Below, in pieces: positions 1 through 10,430 of a stretch of DNA of 64,000 bases. Location: the NCBI GenBank assembly GCA_009859145.1, contig VRVR01000016.1:193780-257779 (forward strand), read 5' to 3'. The stretch comes from Andalucia godoyi (lineage: Eukaryota > Discoba > Jakobea > Jakobida > Andaluciidae). A model generated the notes under the pieces. It saw nothing but the letters and a program-made list of their open reading frames with translations, was not told the origin of the DNA and did no database searches. The position numbers were made by a program, and so were the translations under genes. The stretch's first letter is position 1, and every line of letters begins with the position of its first letter.

Positions 1-1
1 A

Positions 2-3000
2 TCAAAGTGCGAGATCCTCCAGATGCAGCTCGCCGATGCGGTGTCAAGATCGGAATCCGCCATCGCACGTGTTGCGTCTCTTGAATCAGAGAAGCAGAGT
101 CTTCTTGGTCAGTTAGATCAGTTAAAGATGGATGGGAATAAGCACCAGCGCGCGTATGAAGAATCTGCCGGACAGCTGCGGAGAGCTCAGCAGGAACTTG
201 CGGACACCGTCAAGCTAATGGGAAAACAGCGGGAGGAGGAAGTCCTCGCCAAGGAAAAGAAACTCAGCATTCTGCAGTCGCAGGTTGCTGAAATGGAAGC
301 AGAAATCGAAAGATTGGATCGTCTAGCGTCCCAGTTGCGAGACAACGAAGGGAAAAAAATCTTGGAAATCGAGGAGCTGAATTTTGTGAAGGACAAGCTC
401 ACGCAGCAGAACGCAGATTTAGCTGCGCAGTTTGAGATTGTGAAAACGGAGAAGTCCAAGATATCAGAAAAGTTGTCTTCGTTGGATATGTCGCACTCTC
501 AGCTGTTCGCCCAAAATTCGTCTCTAACCCAGCAACTTCAACACCTTCAAAGATCTCTGGACGAGGAGCGAGAGAAGCTGTCCAATGCGCGTTCTAGCCT
601 GGCTTTCCATACCGAGACCATTGAGGCCCTTGAAAAAGAAAACGGTCAACTAAAATCAGAAGTTACAAAGTTGGCCGCTCTTCTGTCCGACGGGAGCGCG
701 GAGATCTCCAGGCTCACGCAAGCTGTTGCTGACCTTGAAAATGATTACTCGGGTTTAATTCTCAAGACTCGCGAACAGTCTTCTGCTTTGGAGGCTTTGG
801 AGTCTCAACTTTCTTCCAACGAAGTGGAATCGTCGTCTATGAAAGAAGTCATTTTTTCTCTTCAGGAGCAGCTGGACCATTCCAGTCATCTTCTGTCCAG
901 CGAGCGTGAAAAGGTTAGCACTCTGCAAGCATCCATTGATCAATTGACCCGTTCCCATTCTGACTTGTCCGACACTCGCGCATCTCTTCAATATCAACTG
1001 AAGGATGCCGTTTTGGAGCGCGACAAACTTAAACGGACTCTTGTTTCCAATGAAGATGAATTGCGAAATGCAGTACGTGAGAAGAAAGACTTGATGGAAA
1101 AACTGGCAACCATGCAGATGAAGCTGGACCAAATAGACGCTGAGAAGTTTGATAGCGAGTTGCAGGCAACTGCCATGCAGTCCCGCGTGGTTGAAGTGGA
1201 GAAAACCGTGGGTGAGAAGAGCCAGGAACTAGCAGCAGAGAGGAGACAGCACCATGCACTGCTGGATCGGATGGAGGACACGGAACGCCTCTTGAAGGAA
1301 GCGAACAGGAAATGCGCGGACGTGGAGCGCAAGAACCGAGAGGTTCTGGAGCAGTTGAGAGTCGCCGAGGAGTCTTCCAAGTCTGCCTCTGCACTGCTAA
1401 TCCAGCAACAAGACAGCTTGAAGCGCATTTCTATTCTGGAGAACGATGTCCGTGTTCTTTCCTCTGAGAAAGCAGAGGCCGAATCCCAGTTGTCAACCGT
1501 TTCGTCCAGAAATCGACAGCTGGACGACATTCTGCTGACCGTCCAAAGTGAGCGAGATCAGTTGCTCTCCAGCAGTCGCAGTCGGGAGTCCGAGCTTGTT
1601 CGCTTGCGAGACGAGCTTCAGCAGGTGAACGCGCAGCTCAGTGCACTGCGATCGGAGTTGCTACTGCAGGACGACGAACTGAAGCGCACAACAGAATCCC
1701 AAATCAGGCGACTTCGGGAAGAGAGAGATCAACTTCTGTCTGAACGAACCGATTTGTCGCGCCAACTGCAGTCAGCGAATCATCAGCTGGTGATACTGAA
1801 CGAGTCGGTGCTGAATTCGAAGACCACGGCAGAATCGTCCTTGGAACGTTTCCAACGCGAATTGGACTTGTTCAAGACTGAGAATCAATCTTTGCTGAAG
1901 CAGGTTGCGGACTTGAAAGGAAATGCTACCAAGCATGAGCTTGAATTGGCGACCGCCCAGCGAGACCTTCAGTGGTCAACGGATGAAGTTGCGAGTGTAC
2001 GAAAGGAGAAGGACGCCGTGAAACTCGAATTGCAGCGTTTGGAAAAGGAGTGTCGCGAGGCAAAAGAAGCGCTGTCTCTTCGACAAGCATCGGTTGCTGC
2101 TCTAGACGGTCAAATGAAGAATTTTGAATTGGAGCGACAGCGTCTGCAGCACGAGCTGTCGGATAAAAACGTTCTGATAGAGAGGTTGGAGAGGTCCCTT
2201 CAGACGTCAAGAGAATCTGAGCAAGATCTCAGAGGAGAAGTTGACAAGATCCGGCTTGAGAATTCTCGATGTGAACGAGAACTTCGTCACGCAGAGGATA
2301 AACTGCAGATGATGCGATCCGAGATTTCGCAAGCGGCCTCTGCTGTGTCTGACGTCCATTCAAAAATGGCGTCCACAAGTGACGAACTTCGGGATGTGGA
2401 GTACAAGCTTTCAGAAGCGGAGAGGGCGAATGCGGAACTGCGAACCCACCAGGCCGCTCTCGAAGACGCCTTGGTTGACATGCAGCGCCTTGTTGAAAAC
2501 GAACGGGCCACAATTCAGCAGCACCTTGAACAAGAGGAAGCTGGTTGGGAGAGAGAGAAAGAATCGTTGGAAAGGTCATTCCGTTCAGAATTGGAACGTG
2601 TTCGCCGCGAGGCGGAACGAGAGCTTGCCGACCAGTCCGATCGCTTGCGACACGACTTGGCACGAAAGGAGGAGTTTTCTTCGAGTCGTGCGAAGGAACA
2701 AGAGGCCCGATTGCAAGAGGAAGTGCGTACTCTGAAGGACGAGGAAGTGAAACTTAAAGACGAACTTCGCAGAACGCGGTCTGAAGAATCACGACTGCGA
2801 GAAGACCTAGGCCGAACGAAACGTGAACTGGATCTGGTTCGGAAGGACGAGTTGTCATCTGCTCTTCGGGAGCAGGAGCAGATCCTTGAAAAGTTGGAAG
2901 ATTATAAGAGGAAGAACGGCGAACTCGAGCAGGCGCTTCGCGACAGTTCTTCTTCAGCAGAACGACAGCGCCAGCGTGAGATCGATCGAAAGAAGATAGA

Positions 3001-4132
3001 CGATCTCGAGTTCCGGCTCCGGGAGAGCGAGCGGTCTCTGGAGCGTGCAAACCAGGCGGCTCGCCGGGCCTCTGCACTCGAGTCTCTTGTACGTGAAAAA
3101 GATGAAGAAATTCGTTCGTTGGTGGACCAAATTCGCTCTTTGCAATCCACACTGGACCATTCAGACCTGGGTTTGGATCAGAGACGCAAACTGGAGGACC
3201 TGGAAAAGGAGTGCCGACAAAAAGAAATCAGCCTGGAGGATCTTCAACGGAAGCTTCGGACAACCGCCGATGAGCTTCGAAAGTCTGCGATGCGTGTTTC
3301 TGACGTCGAGGAAGAGAAGGCAGGGCTTAAACGAGAAAACGATCGCAATCTCGCGAAATTTGATGTCGAAAAAGAACAGCTAAATCGCACTGTCCGCTCT
3401 CTCACTGATGAACTCCGAGAGCTTCGACGCAAGATCGACGAGGAGAAGGCTTTAAAGGATGATTTGGAGGACAAACTGGACAAGACGTTGCGAACGAAGG
3501 ATTCTGACCGCAAGATCGTGATCGAAAGGTTTACCGAGACGCAAAGTGTGATGAAGGTTCAGCAGGATGAGATTCGTGCCCTTCGCTCCAAGCTTCGCGA
3601 CCACGAGAAAACAGCATCACAGCTTCTTGAAGAAAAAGAGGCCGCAGAAATCAAGGCCGCAGCCATAACGAAGCAGGCGTTGGAAGTAAGAAGCCAGATG
3701 CAGTCCCAGCGGGTGCTTTTGGAGGAAGAACGAGAGAGGTTAGAGAAATCCGCTCTCCGGGCATCGCGGTCCATTTTGGACTCCATCGATGCACAAAGTC
3801 TTATTGACGAGATTCATATCTTGAACGAGACGAACAGACGCACTCTTGAACTCAATCGTCGCATTATTGAAGAAAACGATGTTTTGCGGGACGAACTTGG
3901 AGTCATTAGTGCGACTTCCGCGATAGGCCTATCGCGGTCCACAGCAACGCAGAACGCGGGTCTCACGGGAAATTGGGGCAATGGAGATGTCTCTCGAGAA
4001 CCTTTGTCCATTTCGCAGCTGGATCGAACTGCTCCTTCCAGAGAGCGATCTCCCCTTGACTCCGTTCGATACAGTCCGCCGCGAAAGTTTCGTGAAGCCC
4101 CGCGAGTATTCGATTCATCCAGGTACCAGTGA
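2..4132 (+). CDS. giant coiled-coil protein, C-terminal part (partial at left edge)
   Basis: The frame is open to the left edge, so the true start lies outside the window; about 1376 residues are visible. Nearly the whole length is charged, heptad-rich sequence (Leu/Glu/Lys/Arg/Gln) without prolines, as in long two-stranded coiled coils such as rootletin, golgins or CEP-type centrosome proteins. The last 80 or so residues leave the coiled coil and become Ser/Pro/Arg-rich, with SP motifs (RSPLDSVRYSPPRK) that could be proline-directed kinase sites. A structural or tethering role at a centrosome, basal body, Golgi or nuclear envelope is inferred from architecture only, and I recognise no diagnostic domain. 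It converges on the P4-ATPase gene with a 225-nt gap. Confidence 0.85.
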   Translation, partial: SKCEILQMQLADAVSRSESAIARVASLESEKQSLLGQLDQLKMDGNKHQRAYEESAGQLRRAQQELADTVKLMGKQREEEVLAKEKKLSILQSQVAEMEAEIERLDRLASQLRDNEGKKILEIEELNFVKDKLTQQNADLAAQFEIVKTEKSKISEKLSSLDMSHSQLFAQNSSLTQQLQHLQRSLDEEREKLSNARSSLAFHTETIEALEKENGQLKSEVTKLAALLSDGSAEISRLTQAVADLENDYSGLILKTREQSSALEALESQLSSNEVESSSMKEVIFSLQEQLDHSSHLLSSEREKVSTLQASIDQLTRSHSDLSDTRASLQYQLKDAVLERDKLKRTLVSNEDELRNAVREKKDLMEKLATMQMKLDQIDAEKFDSELQATAMQSRVVEVEKTVGEKSQELAAERRQHHALLDRMEDTERLLKEANRKCADVERKNREVLEQLRVAEESSKSASALLIQQQDSLKRISILENDVRVLSSEKAEAESQLSTVSSRNRQLDDILLTVQSERDQLLSSSRSRESELVRLRDELQQVNAQLSALRSELLLQDDELKRTTESQIRRLREERDQLLSERTDLSRQLQSANHQLVILNESVLNSKTTAESSLERFQRELDLFKTENQSLLKQVADLKGNATKHELELATAQRDLQWSTDEVASVRKEKDAVKLELQRLEKECREAKEALSLRQASVAALDGQMKNFELERQRLQHELSDKNVLIERLERSLQTSRESEQDLRGEVDKIRLENSRCERELRHAEDKLQMMRSEISQAASAVSDVHSKMASTSDELRDVEYKLSEAERANAELRTHQAALEDALVDMQRLVENERATIQQHLEQEEAGWEREKESLERSFRSELERVRREAERELADQSDRLRHDLARKEEFSSSRAKEQEARLQEEVRTLKDEEVKLKDELRRTRSEESRLREDLGRTKRELDLVRKDELSSALREQEQILEKLEDYKRKNGELEQALRDSSSSAERQRQREIDRKKIDDLEFRLRESERSLERANQAARRASALESLVREKDEEIRSLVDQIRSLQSTLDHSDLGLDQRRKLEDLEKECRQKEISLEDLQRKLRTTADELRKSAMRVSDVEEEKAGLKRENDRNLAKFDVEKEQLNRTVRSLTDELRELRRKIDEEKALKDDLEDKLDKTLRTKDSDRKIVIERFTETQSVMKVQQDEIRALRSKLRDHEKTASQLLEEKEAAEIKAAAITKQALEVRSQMQSQRVLLEEERERLEKSALRASRSILDSIDAQSLIDEIHILNETNRRTLELNRRIIEENDVLRDELGVISATSAIGLSRSTATQNAGLTGNWGNGDVSREPLSISQLDRTAPSRERSPLDSVRYSPPRKFREAPRVFDSSRYQ

Positions 4133-4321
4133 ACGCAATCTGAAAAATGACAATTGAAAAAAAGTTGGGTGGGCGGTTTAATTAAATCTATTACTCTTAA
4201 CAATACGAATGAAACGACGCACATACAACTATGGCAACAAAAGAAAACCAAGCCATCCCATAACAGCAACTTCCAAAAAGAAGTCCCGCGCGCAGCTTGC
4301 ACCAAACAAGAAGAAAACCCC

Positions 4322-4357
4322 CCAAACCAAACCAAACCAAACCAAACCAAACCAAAC
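4322..4357. repeat. (CCAAA)n microsatellite
   Basis: About seven perfect units of the pentamer sit between the convergent 3' ends of the coiled-coil and P4-ATPase genes, directly against the ATPase stop codon. Confidence 0.9.
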
Positions 4358-7300
4358 CTAGAGTGTAGTACCGGAATCCTCGCTGCCCAAGAAAACTTTT
4401 GTGTCCGACTTTCCGTCATTAAACTGTTTTCTCAATTCCATCAGCAATTGCCAATCGAACGGGAAGAACCGCCATTGAATATACTTGTAAGCAAGATCGA
4501 TCAGCAAGCAAATGCCTGTGCACCATATCAACATGAACCAACACGTTCCGGAAGAGAAGATGCGGTAGACAACCCAATAGACATTCGCTTGATCCAATAC
4601 CATCGGAGAAGCCGAGTATGCAAGAAGGAAAAAATAAAAGGACAGCAACGATCCCCAAACACCAAAGTGAGTAAGCCAGGTCCAGCAGCGCGTTTCGAGA
4701 CCGCTTTTGCAAAGGGCAACCGTAATCACAATCATTGCCATCAGAGTTCCATACGTCCAAATGCCGAAACTCTGTCCGTCGCTGAACAAGGAGCCGGACG
4801 CGGTGAAGGACAAGAAGCAGAAGTAGATGATGACAGCATGCACAATAGAATTCACAATCCATCGGGTAAATGTCAAGACGTTGCAGGATCTGCCCAACTG
4901 AGTATGCTTGTACACAGGTGGATTGGATTCAATTAAGTCCTCGGCAAGATCCTTCTCGAACATGCCTGTGAACAAGGGAGGAAGCGCGGTGAACGTCATG
5001 TTGTAGAACAACAGAATCCACGAATCAAACAGCGTCTGTCCGGAAAAGCCGGAAAAGAAAATGTAGAAGAACTGGCACCAAGTCAACAGCAGATTCTTGT
5101 AAAAAGAATACTGGATGAGATCCCCGGACCGCAGGTAAGAGTACCGGCCATGAATGCACAGCAGACGCTTCAGATGCCGGAACTGAGGAATTGCATAATC
5201 TGCCGCCCTGGCTGCCTGCGTGCCCTCCACTCCAATGATACCAATACCAACCTTGGCTTCCATGATCATGGACACATCGTTTGCACCATCTCCAATGGAC
5301 AGGCCGATCTTGTTCGTGCCTTTTTCAACGAGCCGTACGCAGAGAGCTTTCTGAAGAGGCGTAACACGACAGCAAATGGCAGCATGGCACACGAGAGCCA
5401 GTTTCAGGAACCGTTCCTTGTGGTCGTCCAGAGCAAATTGCAGCGAGTGACCGTCAATAACCATCGCAAGTCGTTTGGTTGGCAGAGGCGGGGCGTTTGG
5501 ATTCACCTTGGGCATGAACTGCTCAATGTATTGTTGAATCTGCGCTCCGCATTTTTCTGAATTTTCTGCTTCAATGTGCAGGACATCCATCGTATCGTCC
5601 AAAAGCTTGGAAGAATACGCAATATTCACTGCTGTTTCGCGCTTATCCCCGGTGAGAACCCACACGACAATGCCAGCATCAAGCAAAAACTTGATAGTTT
5701 CAGGAACTTCCGGCTGCAACTTGTCCTCAATGGCGGTGGCACCATACAAACACAAATCGCGCTCAACCATTTCTGCAACCACTTCCATTTTGCTTTCGCG
5801 GCCTTCAAGAGATGCGTCCGCTTCATCAAACTTCTGCTTCCATTCCATGTACTCGTCTTCTTCCATTACACGACCCGCAATCACAAGCGTTCGCAATCCT
5901 TCCTTGGAAAAATCCTTCAAGTTGTTTGAAATCACCTGCCTCATTGCAAACGGAGTTAGAGTGTGAGAAAGCCGAGGGAACATGATGCTGTCCGCTCCTT
6001 TGCAAAGGCACATCACTTCATTCGTATCAGATCTGCGCACAATGACCGACTGTCTCTTACGATCCGAGTTGAATTCGATTGTCGCCAACACGGTAAAGAA
6101 TACCTTATTTCCGAGGCAGTCCACCTCAACACCAGCATTCGTTCGGGCTAACAACCGAAATCCGTTCGAAGCAGCGGCATCGACAAGCGCTACCTCATCA
6201 GGGCTCTGAGCTTCATAATTCATCTTCTTGGTTTTCTCGGAATACTCGGGAACAACGTCATGGCAAACGGCCAGGGCAGTAAGAAACATTGAAATGGTCT
6301 CTTTGGATGCCGGTGACGTGTGCGTTGACTGCGTCAGGATCGTTTTCAGTTGCCCGGGGGTTGCAATCTCGTCATGGACATGTCCTTCGATGGAGCACTT
6401 ACTGAATTCCATGATATTCTCTGTAAGCGTGCCTGTCTTGTCTGAAAATACCCATTGGATGCGTCCGAGCTCATCGTTCAGCGACGAAGTCTTCGCAACC
6501 ATATTCTTCCCGCGAGCCTGCATCTTTGGATCCCATTCCATGAATCGCGCTTGACACACGCGCACAATTTCGAGAGACACGAAAAGCGAAATTGGGATCA
6601 TGATGTTGAAAAGCACGAAGTAAGTGAGATATTGCGTGAAGAACAGTTGCGCACCATTGAACTTGTTGAATCCTGTCAGATACCACATGTCCTTTGATTG
6701 GTTTTCCTGGAAAATGACTGCCAGCATTGCACCAAATGCGCAAAACAGCTGTTGGCAAACAAACAATGCCAGCACGAACCTGTTGAGTTTCTTGTCGATT
6801 GTCGAGAACTTGTGGATTTTCTTCTGCAAGTTTTTGAACATTTTGGTGTCCGTTCCAGCATACACAACCAACCCATAGACCCACTTTGTGTTTCGAAGCG
6901 CAGACCCTCTTAGCAAAATTTGCTTCTCAGAGAGTGCAATATACTTGCCATCTTCAAACATCAACCTTCCATGAAATCTGTACAAAGCCTCATTCGGTTC
7001 TTCGCATTGCAGAGTCGCCTTCAATCCCGTAAGCGATTCGATCGTATTGTACACCATGGTGTCCGGATGGCCCTTTCGCAGCTTCAGATTCGTTTCACCG
7101 TCTAAATTGGAAGTTTCAACATATGCATTTCCATCAGTAGACGACGCGGACAAGAGTACCAGATCTGCAGGAAACACGGATCCCTTTTCCACAAAGACTA
7201 TATCACCCACCGACACCTGGTGCGTCTGGATGTCCATCGAAACCCCCTCTCGAAGAACGGTGACAATCATAGAATTGGCCTCTCGATCCGCCTTGTACCG

Positions 7301-7696
7301 ATCATAGTCCTCGACTCCATCCTTGATGGCACCAACAGTCAGAACGAACAGCAGCGGAAGAATCGACGTGATCGGAAACACAGGAGACACGCCTGGAATG
7401 AGCGCAACAATCATCGACACCAAAAAGTAAAAGTTGGACAGTCTCCGGAACTGCTCAAACAAATTCAGAGGCAGAAATGTGATTACAGTGTACTTTGTCG
7501 TTCGAATGTAGTTTGTCGGAAACCCTTGTCTAGAGTTGAAATGAACATCGTTCGTACGAACTTCATACGGCGCATCTGCACCCCCGTCCTCTGCACCGGG
7601 AGTCGATGGTGGCTGCCCTGAAGCAGCAGGTGTAGAATGAGGTGGGGTCGCAAGAAGGTTCTTCTTGGTCTCCTTGTCTTTCGGCGACGACGACAT
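4358..7696 (-). CDS. P4-type ATPase, phospholipid flippase
   Basis: An intronless 1112-residue protein starting at an ATG at 7696. P4-ATPases flip aminophospholipids to the cytosolic leaflet of plasma membrane, Golgi or endosomes, usually with a CDC50 partner. Visible hallmarks are the actuator DGET loop (residues 199-202), the P4-specific PISL motif in TM4 (near 367-371), the phosphorylation motif DKTGTLTEN with catalytic Asp419, the nucleotide-domain KGAD motif and the GDGANDVSMI hinge, followed by the C-terminal membrane helices. Length is normal for the family. The first 40 residues are Pro/Ser-rich and probably cytosolic. The C terminus is short, with no obvious extended autoinhibitory tail. 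Which lipid it carries cannot be read from sequence. The call is secure, the subfamily is not. Confidence 0.97.
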   Translation of the reverse strand: MSSSPKDKETKKNLLATPPHSTPAASGQPPSTPGAEDGGADAPYEVRTNDVHFNSRQGFPTNYIRTTKYTVITFLPLNLFEQFRRLSNFYFLVSMIVALIPGVSPVFPITSILPLLFVLTVGAIKDGVEDYDRYKADREANSMIVTVLREGVSMDIQTHQVSVGDIVFVEKGSVFPADLVLLSASSTDGNAYVETSNLDGETNLKLRKGHPDTMVYNTIESLTGLKATLQCEEPNEALYRFHGRLMFEDGKYIALSEKQILLRGSALRNTKWVYGLVVYAGTDTKMFKNLQKKIHKFSTIDKKLNRFVLALFVCQQLFCAFGAMLAVIFQENQSKDMWYLTGFNKFNGAQLFFTQYLTYFVLFNIMIPISLFVSLEIVRVCQARFMEWDPKMQARGKNMVAKTSSLNDELGRIQWVFSDKTGTLTENIMEFSKCSIEGHVHDEIATPGQLKTILTQSTHTSPASKETISMFLTALAVCHDVVPEYSEKTKKMNYEAQSPDEVALVDAAASNGFRLLARTNAGVEVDCLGNKVFFTVLATIEFNSDRKRQSVIVRRSDTNEVMCLCKGADSIMFPRLSHTLTPFAMRQVISNNLKDFSKEGLRTLVIAGRVMEEDEYMEWKQKFDEADASLEGRESKMEVVAEMVERDLCLYGATAIEDKLQPEVPETIKFLLDAGIVVWVLTGDKRETAVNIAYSSKLLDDTMDVLHIEAENSEKCGAQIQQYIEQFMPKVNPNAPPLPTKRLAMVIDGHSLQFALDDHKERFLKLALVCHAAICCRVTPLQKALCVRLVEKGTNKIGLSIGDGANDVSMIMEAKVGIGIIGVEGTQAARAADYAIPQFRHLKRLLCIHGRYSYLRSGDLIQYSFYKNLLLTWCQFFYIFFSGFSGQTLFDSWILLFYNMTFTALPPLFTGMFEKDLAEDLIESNPPVYKHTQLGRSCNVLTFTRWIVNSIVHAVIIYFCFLSFTASGSLFSDGQSFGIWTYGTLMAMIVITVALCKSGLETRCWTWLTHFGVWGSLLSFYFFLLAYSASPMVLDQANVYWVVYRIFSSGTCWFMLIWCTGICLLIDLAYKYIQWRFFPFDWQLLMELRKQFNDGKSDTKVFLGSEDSGTTL

Positions 7697-7776
7697 TGAT
7701 TAAAACAGCAACAACAGCAACACAGCAACAACAATACAATACGCACGCACTCACCCTGAGCTTACCCAGACTCACT

Positions 7777-7781
<5 letters not shown>

Positions 7782-7817
<36 letters not shown>
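7782..7817. repeat. (AC)n microsatellite
   Basis: Uninterrupted CA dinucleotides about 90 nt upstream of the P4-ATPase start codon, probably in its promoter or 5' UTR. Confidence 0.95.
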
Positions 7818-7818
<1 letters not shown>

Positions 7819-8566
7819 AACAATCTAATTCAGTGAAGAAGTAAAAGAACTCCAACACACTTCAATAACTGCAGTGAAGAATGAGGAAAAGACGAAGAGA
7901 GAGGAAGTTTTAAATTTAATTATTTAAATAAAAAGAAGAAGAGAGAAGAGAGAAAGAAAGAAGAATCAGTGCAGAACGTGAATTGACCAGTTGATATATA
8001 AGAAAAAATCAACAACAACAGAATCAGCACTAATATTAAAATTAAAATTCATCAAAAAATACATAAAAATTGAAAGGAAAAATTAAAAAATTAAGATGAT
8101 AAAATAAATTGAATAATGCGTTCGTGATTGCAGCAGGTTAGAAAGAGGAAAGGTGGGAAAAGGCGCATCCTTTTTCCTTTACACAATACACGGTGGGCCA
8201 ATGGAGAGAGGTTTTCCCCCAAATCAAAGAGCTGCGAAACGGGTTTCTTGCAGCAAAGGCGCTTTTCTATTTGCCGAAGGGGGAAGGAGGGGATTTGTTT
8301 TGTGGCCTCGAGTCCTAGGGTACGGGTTTGACCGCTGCCACTTTATTGTGATATGATGACGCAATCTGAAGCGCACGTAAACAGAACCACTGCCACGAGC
8401 CATGCGCATGCGTTTGCTGCCTTAAGCAACTCCGTCACACGATGCCCGATTCGTTTCGCCCCCATTTTGATCATGAAAGCCTTATACATACGCCGCCGCG
8501 TTGCATTCTCGCACAGCGACGCTCATTTCATTTCTTTATTCTTTTTGTCCATGCATCGCAACATCT

Positions 8567-8706
8567 ATCTTAAGAACGTCTCTCATGCCGAGGGGGCGTG
8601 TTGGGGCCTACCCCCTTTCCAATCATGCTATGCATGTTGGTGGGCTGCAGCACTGATTATGAATGATCAGCGATGATTATCCGTGGTCAGTGGACAATGT
8701 AGGCAT
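8567..8706 (+). repeat. dispersed structured repeat, copy A
   Basis: This 140-nt block aligns with the reverse complement of 39586-39723. Shared anchors in order are ATCTTAAGAACG, the inverted repeat GGGGCCTACCCC, GGGYTGCARCACTGATTA, TCAGTG and CAATGYAGGCAT. CACTGA (8651-8656) and TCAGTG (8687-8692) can pair as a hairpin in both copies. It may be the end of a mobile element or a structured non-coding RNA. Unlike copy B, no transposase-like coding remnant is visible upstream. Confidence 0.6.
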
Positions 8707-8805
8707 TTTTGTGTGTGTATCATCAGCGTTGAACATCAAACAATACGAATTTTTCTACCGTCGTCAAGTCTAGAATTTTCCTCTTCTTTCTTTCTTTCTG
8801 TTCTC

Positions 8806-9086
8806 GCTGAGCAAGCTGATGATCATCAAATCACGAAGATGTGGTCGATTGTGTTTCGGAATGTGCTTTCAAGTCAGAGAGAACAAGAAGGAGCAAGAGG
8901 CAATTGCGTCGTTAGGCGCGATGGGCACCACCGCCGACTACATTCTGTCTCCTCCAACATTCATTTTAGAATGTTGGATCAATTGAGGAATAGGTTGGTT
9001 GCGACGACCCTTTGATGTAGAATTGACGCTCGCACCCCAAATAAAAAAACAAAAAAAGCATGTGGCTTGGAATGCTCTGGCGAGCG
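8806..9086 (+). repeat. dispersed repeat, degraded copy of the 52.0-52.3 kb unit
   Basis: This segment matches the reverse complement of 52042-52338 in many blocks: GCTGAGCAA, AATCACGARGATGTG, TTCAAGTCAGAGA, ACATTCTGTCTCCTCCAAC, GACGACCCTTTGATGTAGA and CCCCAAATAAAAA, then GTGGCTTGGA and TGGCGAGCG. The other copy holds an open 76-residue basic frame. Here that frame is broken by indels and stops, so this is best read as a relic of a duplicated small gene or element. The AAATAAAAA near its end looks like an old polyadenylation signal. Confidence 0.6.
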
Positions 9087-9233
9087 GCAAAACAGTCGGG
9101 AAAACAACACGTCATTTCTCCGTTTTACCGCACTGGTCCGCACCCCGCAATGACATCGTGCTCCAAATTCCGTGTTCGTTTGTTCTTTACACACACACAT
9201 ACATACATAGGTCCCGCGACAAAATTGAAGTTG

Positions 9234-10430
9234 CTAAGTATTATGGGGCTTCGGAGACTCGATACCGGAGACGACTTCCAGAGTAAGCGGATCAAAGTAT
9301 GCAAATGCCATTCGAGGCGTGGAATGGGCAAATCCGTATGTTCCATCGGGGCGAATGGCAACCACTCCTCCGTGTCCGTTGGCCCTTCTGTCCATCATGT
9401 CGAGCTTGTCGCGAATAACCTCTGTAGGAGGCTTGTCTGCACACATGCCGTCGCATACAACTCTGGCCAGCGAAACCTTGATGATGGCCTCGCCCCATCC
9501 AGTGCACGACGCACCTCCGAGCTCCTTGTCGCAGTACGTTCCGGCCCCAATGATTGGTGAATCGCCGACGCGCCCAGGAAGCTTAAGAGGTATTCCGCCG
9601 GTGGAAGTGGCCGCCGCCAAGTCGCCATTTACATCAATCGCAACGGCGCCAACGGTACCCTTCTTGACTCCTGCCAGTTCGATCTTACGCAGTTCTTCCA
9701 TGTTCTGATTGCGCTGCAGAGCACCGCCAACGTCGTTCTCATTCACAAAAATCTCTCGTCCGGAATAGTTCTTCTCTTTTTTCAACACCTCCAAAAGATC
9801 CTTTTGCTCCTGTGTCAGCAGGTCCTGTGTGTCCACGAATGGAACCTTGTCTGGAAACTGCCTGACAAAGTCGCTTGCGCCCTGCCCAACAAGCAAAACA
9901 TGCTTCGAGCGCTCCATAACAAGCCTGGCAGCCGTGATCGGATGTGCTATATTGGAAATACACGCAACTGCACCACATGCCAAGTCACCCGTCATGATGG
10001 ATGCATCCATTTCCACTTGTCCGTTTGCATTCAAGAACGAACCTCGCCCCGCATCAAACGTTGGATCATCCTCCAACACGCGGACTGCTTGCTCTACGGC
10101 ATCGAGCGCCGTGATTTCCCCTGATTGAAGCCGGTCCATCACAGCAAACACAGCCGTTCGCACTCCACAAACATGCCTACCACCCACAATTTAATTCATT
10201 AGAATTTAAAATACCCCCAGGCCACGACAATAGTTATTGATAATAACGAGGTGAAGCGTGAGAGAAGTGAGAGATGAGCTCCACATGCAGCAAAAGCAGC
10301 AGCAGCAGCGGCAACAAGTAATAATAAATCACGAATTCACATACGCCTCAACCTGATTGTCAGGAATCGCCCATGCTCCTCCATGAACGATCAGTCGCAC
10401 ACGAGAGGTTGACTCTGGGCTGTTGTTCAT
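9234..10430 (-). CDS. isoaspartyl peptidase/L-asparaginase, Ntn-hydrolase, two exons
   Basis: Plant-type (family T2) enzyme that cleaves isoaspartyl dipeptides or asparagine after autocatalytic processing. Exon 1 is 10430-10345, starting at an ATG and carrying IVHGGAWAIPDN, the usual N-terminal HGGAG-like motif. The intron 10344-10177 has GTATGT and TAG ends and is phase 2. Exon 2 is 10176-9234. The spliced protein has 342 residues. DDPTFDAGRGSFLN is the conserved substrate-pocket segment, and the new N terminus after processing is the Thr (about 203) in KGTVGAVAID, followed by GRVGDSPIIGAGTYCD. The intron join is supported because it restores the family motif order without a gap. All expected catalytic motifs are present, so it should be active. 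Confidence 0.93.

Larger units (their letters stand above)
7697..9233. other. 1.5 kb gene-free stretch with repeat fragments
   Basis: No convincing gene. It holds the 5' flank of the P4-ATPase with a long (AC)n tract, an AT-rich segment (about 7900-8120), and two dispersed-repeat copies listed separately (8567-8706 and 8806-9086). Short ORFs here lack recognisable domains and cross simple sequence. Confidence 0.7.

Noticed and set aside
994-1530. 178-codon antisense frame within the coiled-coil gene
   Set aside because: Ser/Arg-rich translation is the expected reverse complement of Glu/Leu/Lys coiled-coil codons.
6471-6884. 137-codon shadow frame in the P4-ATPase
   Set aside because: Lies wholly within transmembrane-domain coding sequence of a clear flippase and lacks any motif.
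7563-7836. ORFs reading His-Thr repeats through the AC tract
   Set aside because: Produced by the dinucleotide microsatellite, no conserved sequence outside it.
8353-8676. 107-codon plus-strand frame ahead of and through repeat copy A, examined as a possible Fanzor-like coding remnant
   Set aside because: No OrfB-like N-terminal pattern, RuvC or zinc-finger motif is visible, and the frame continues into the structured repeat without any domain.
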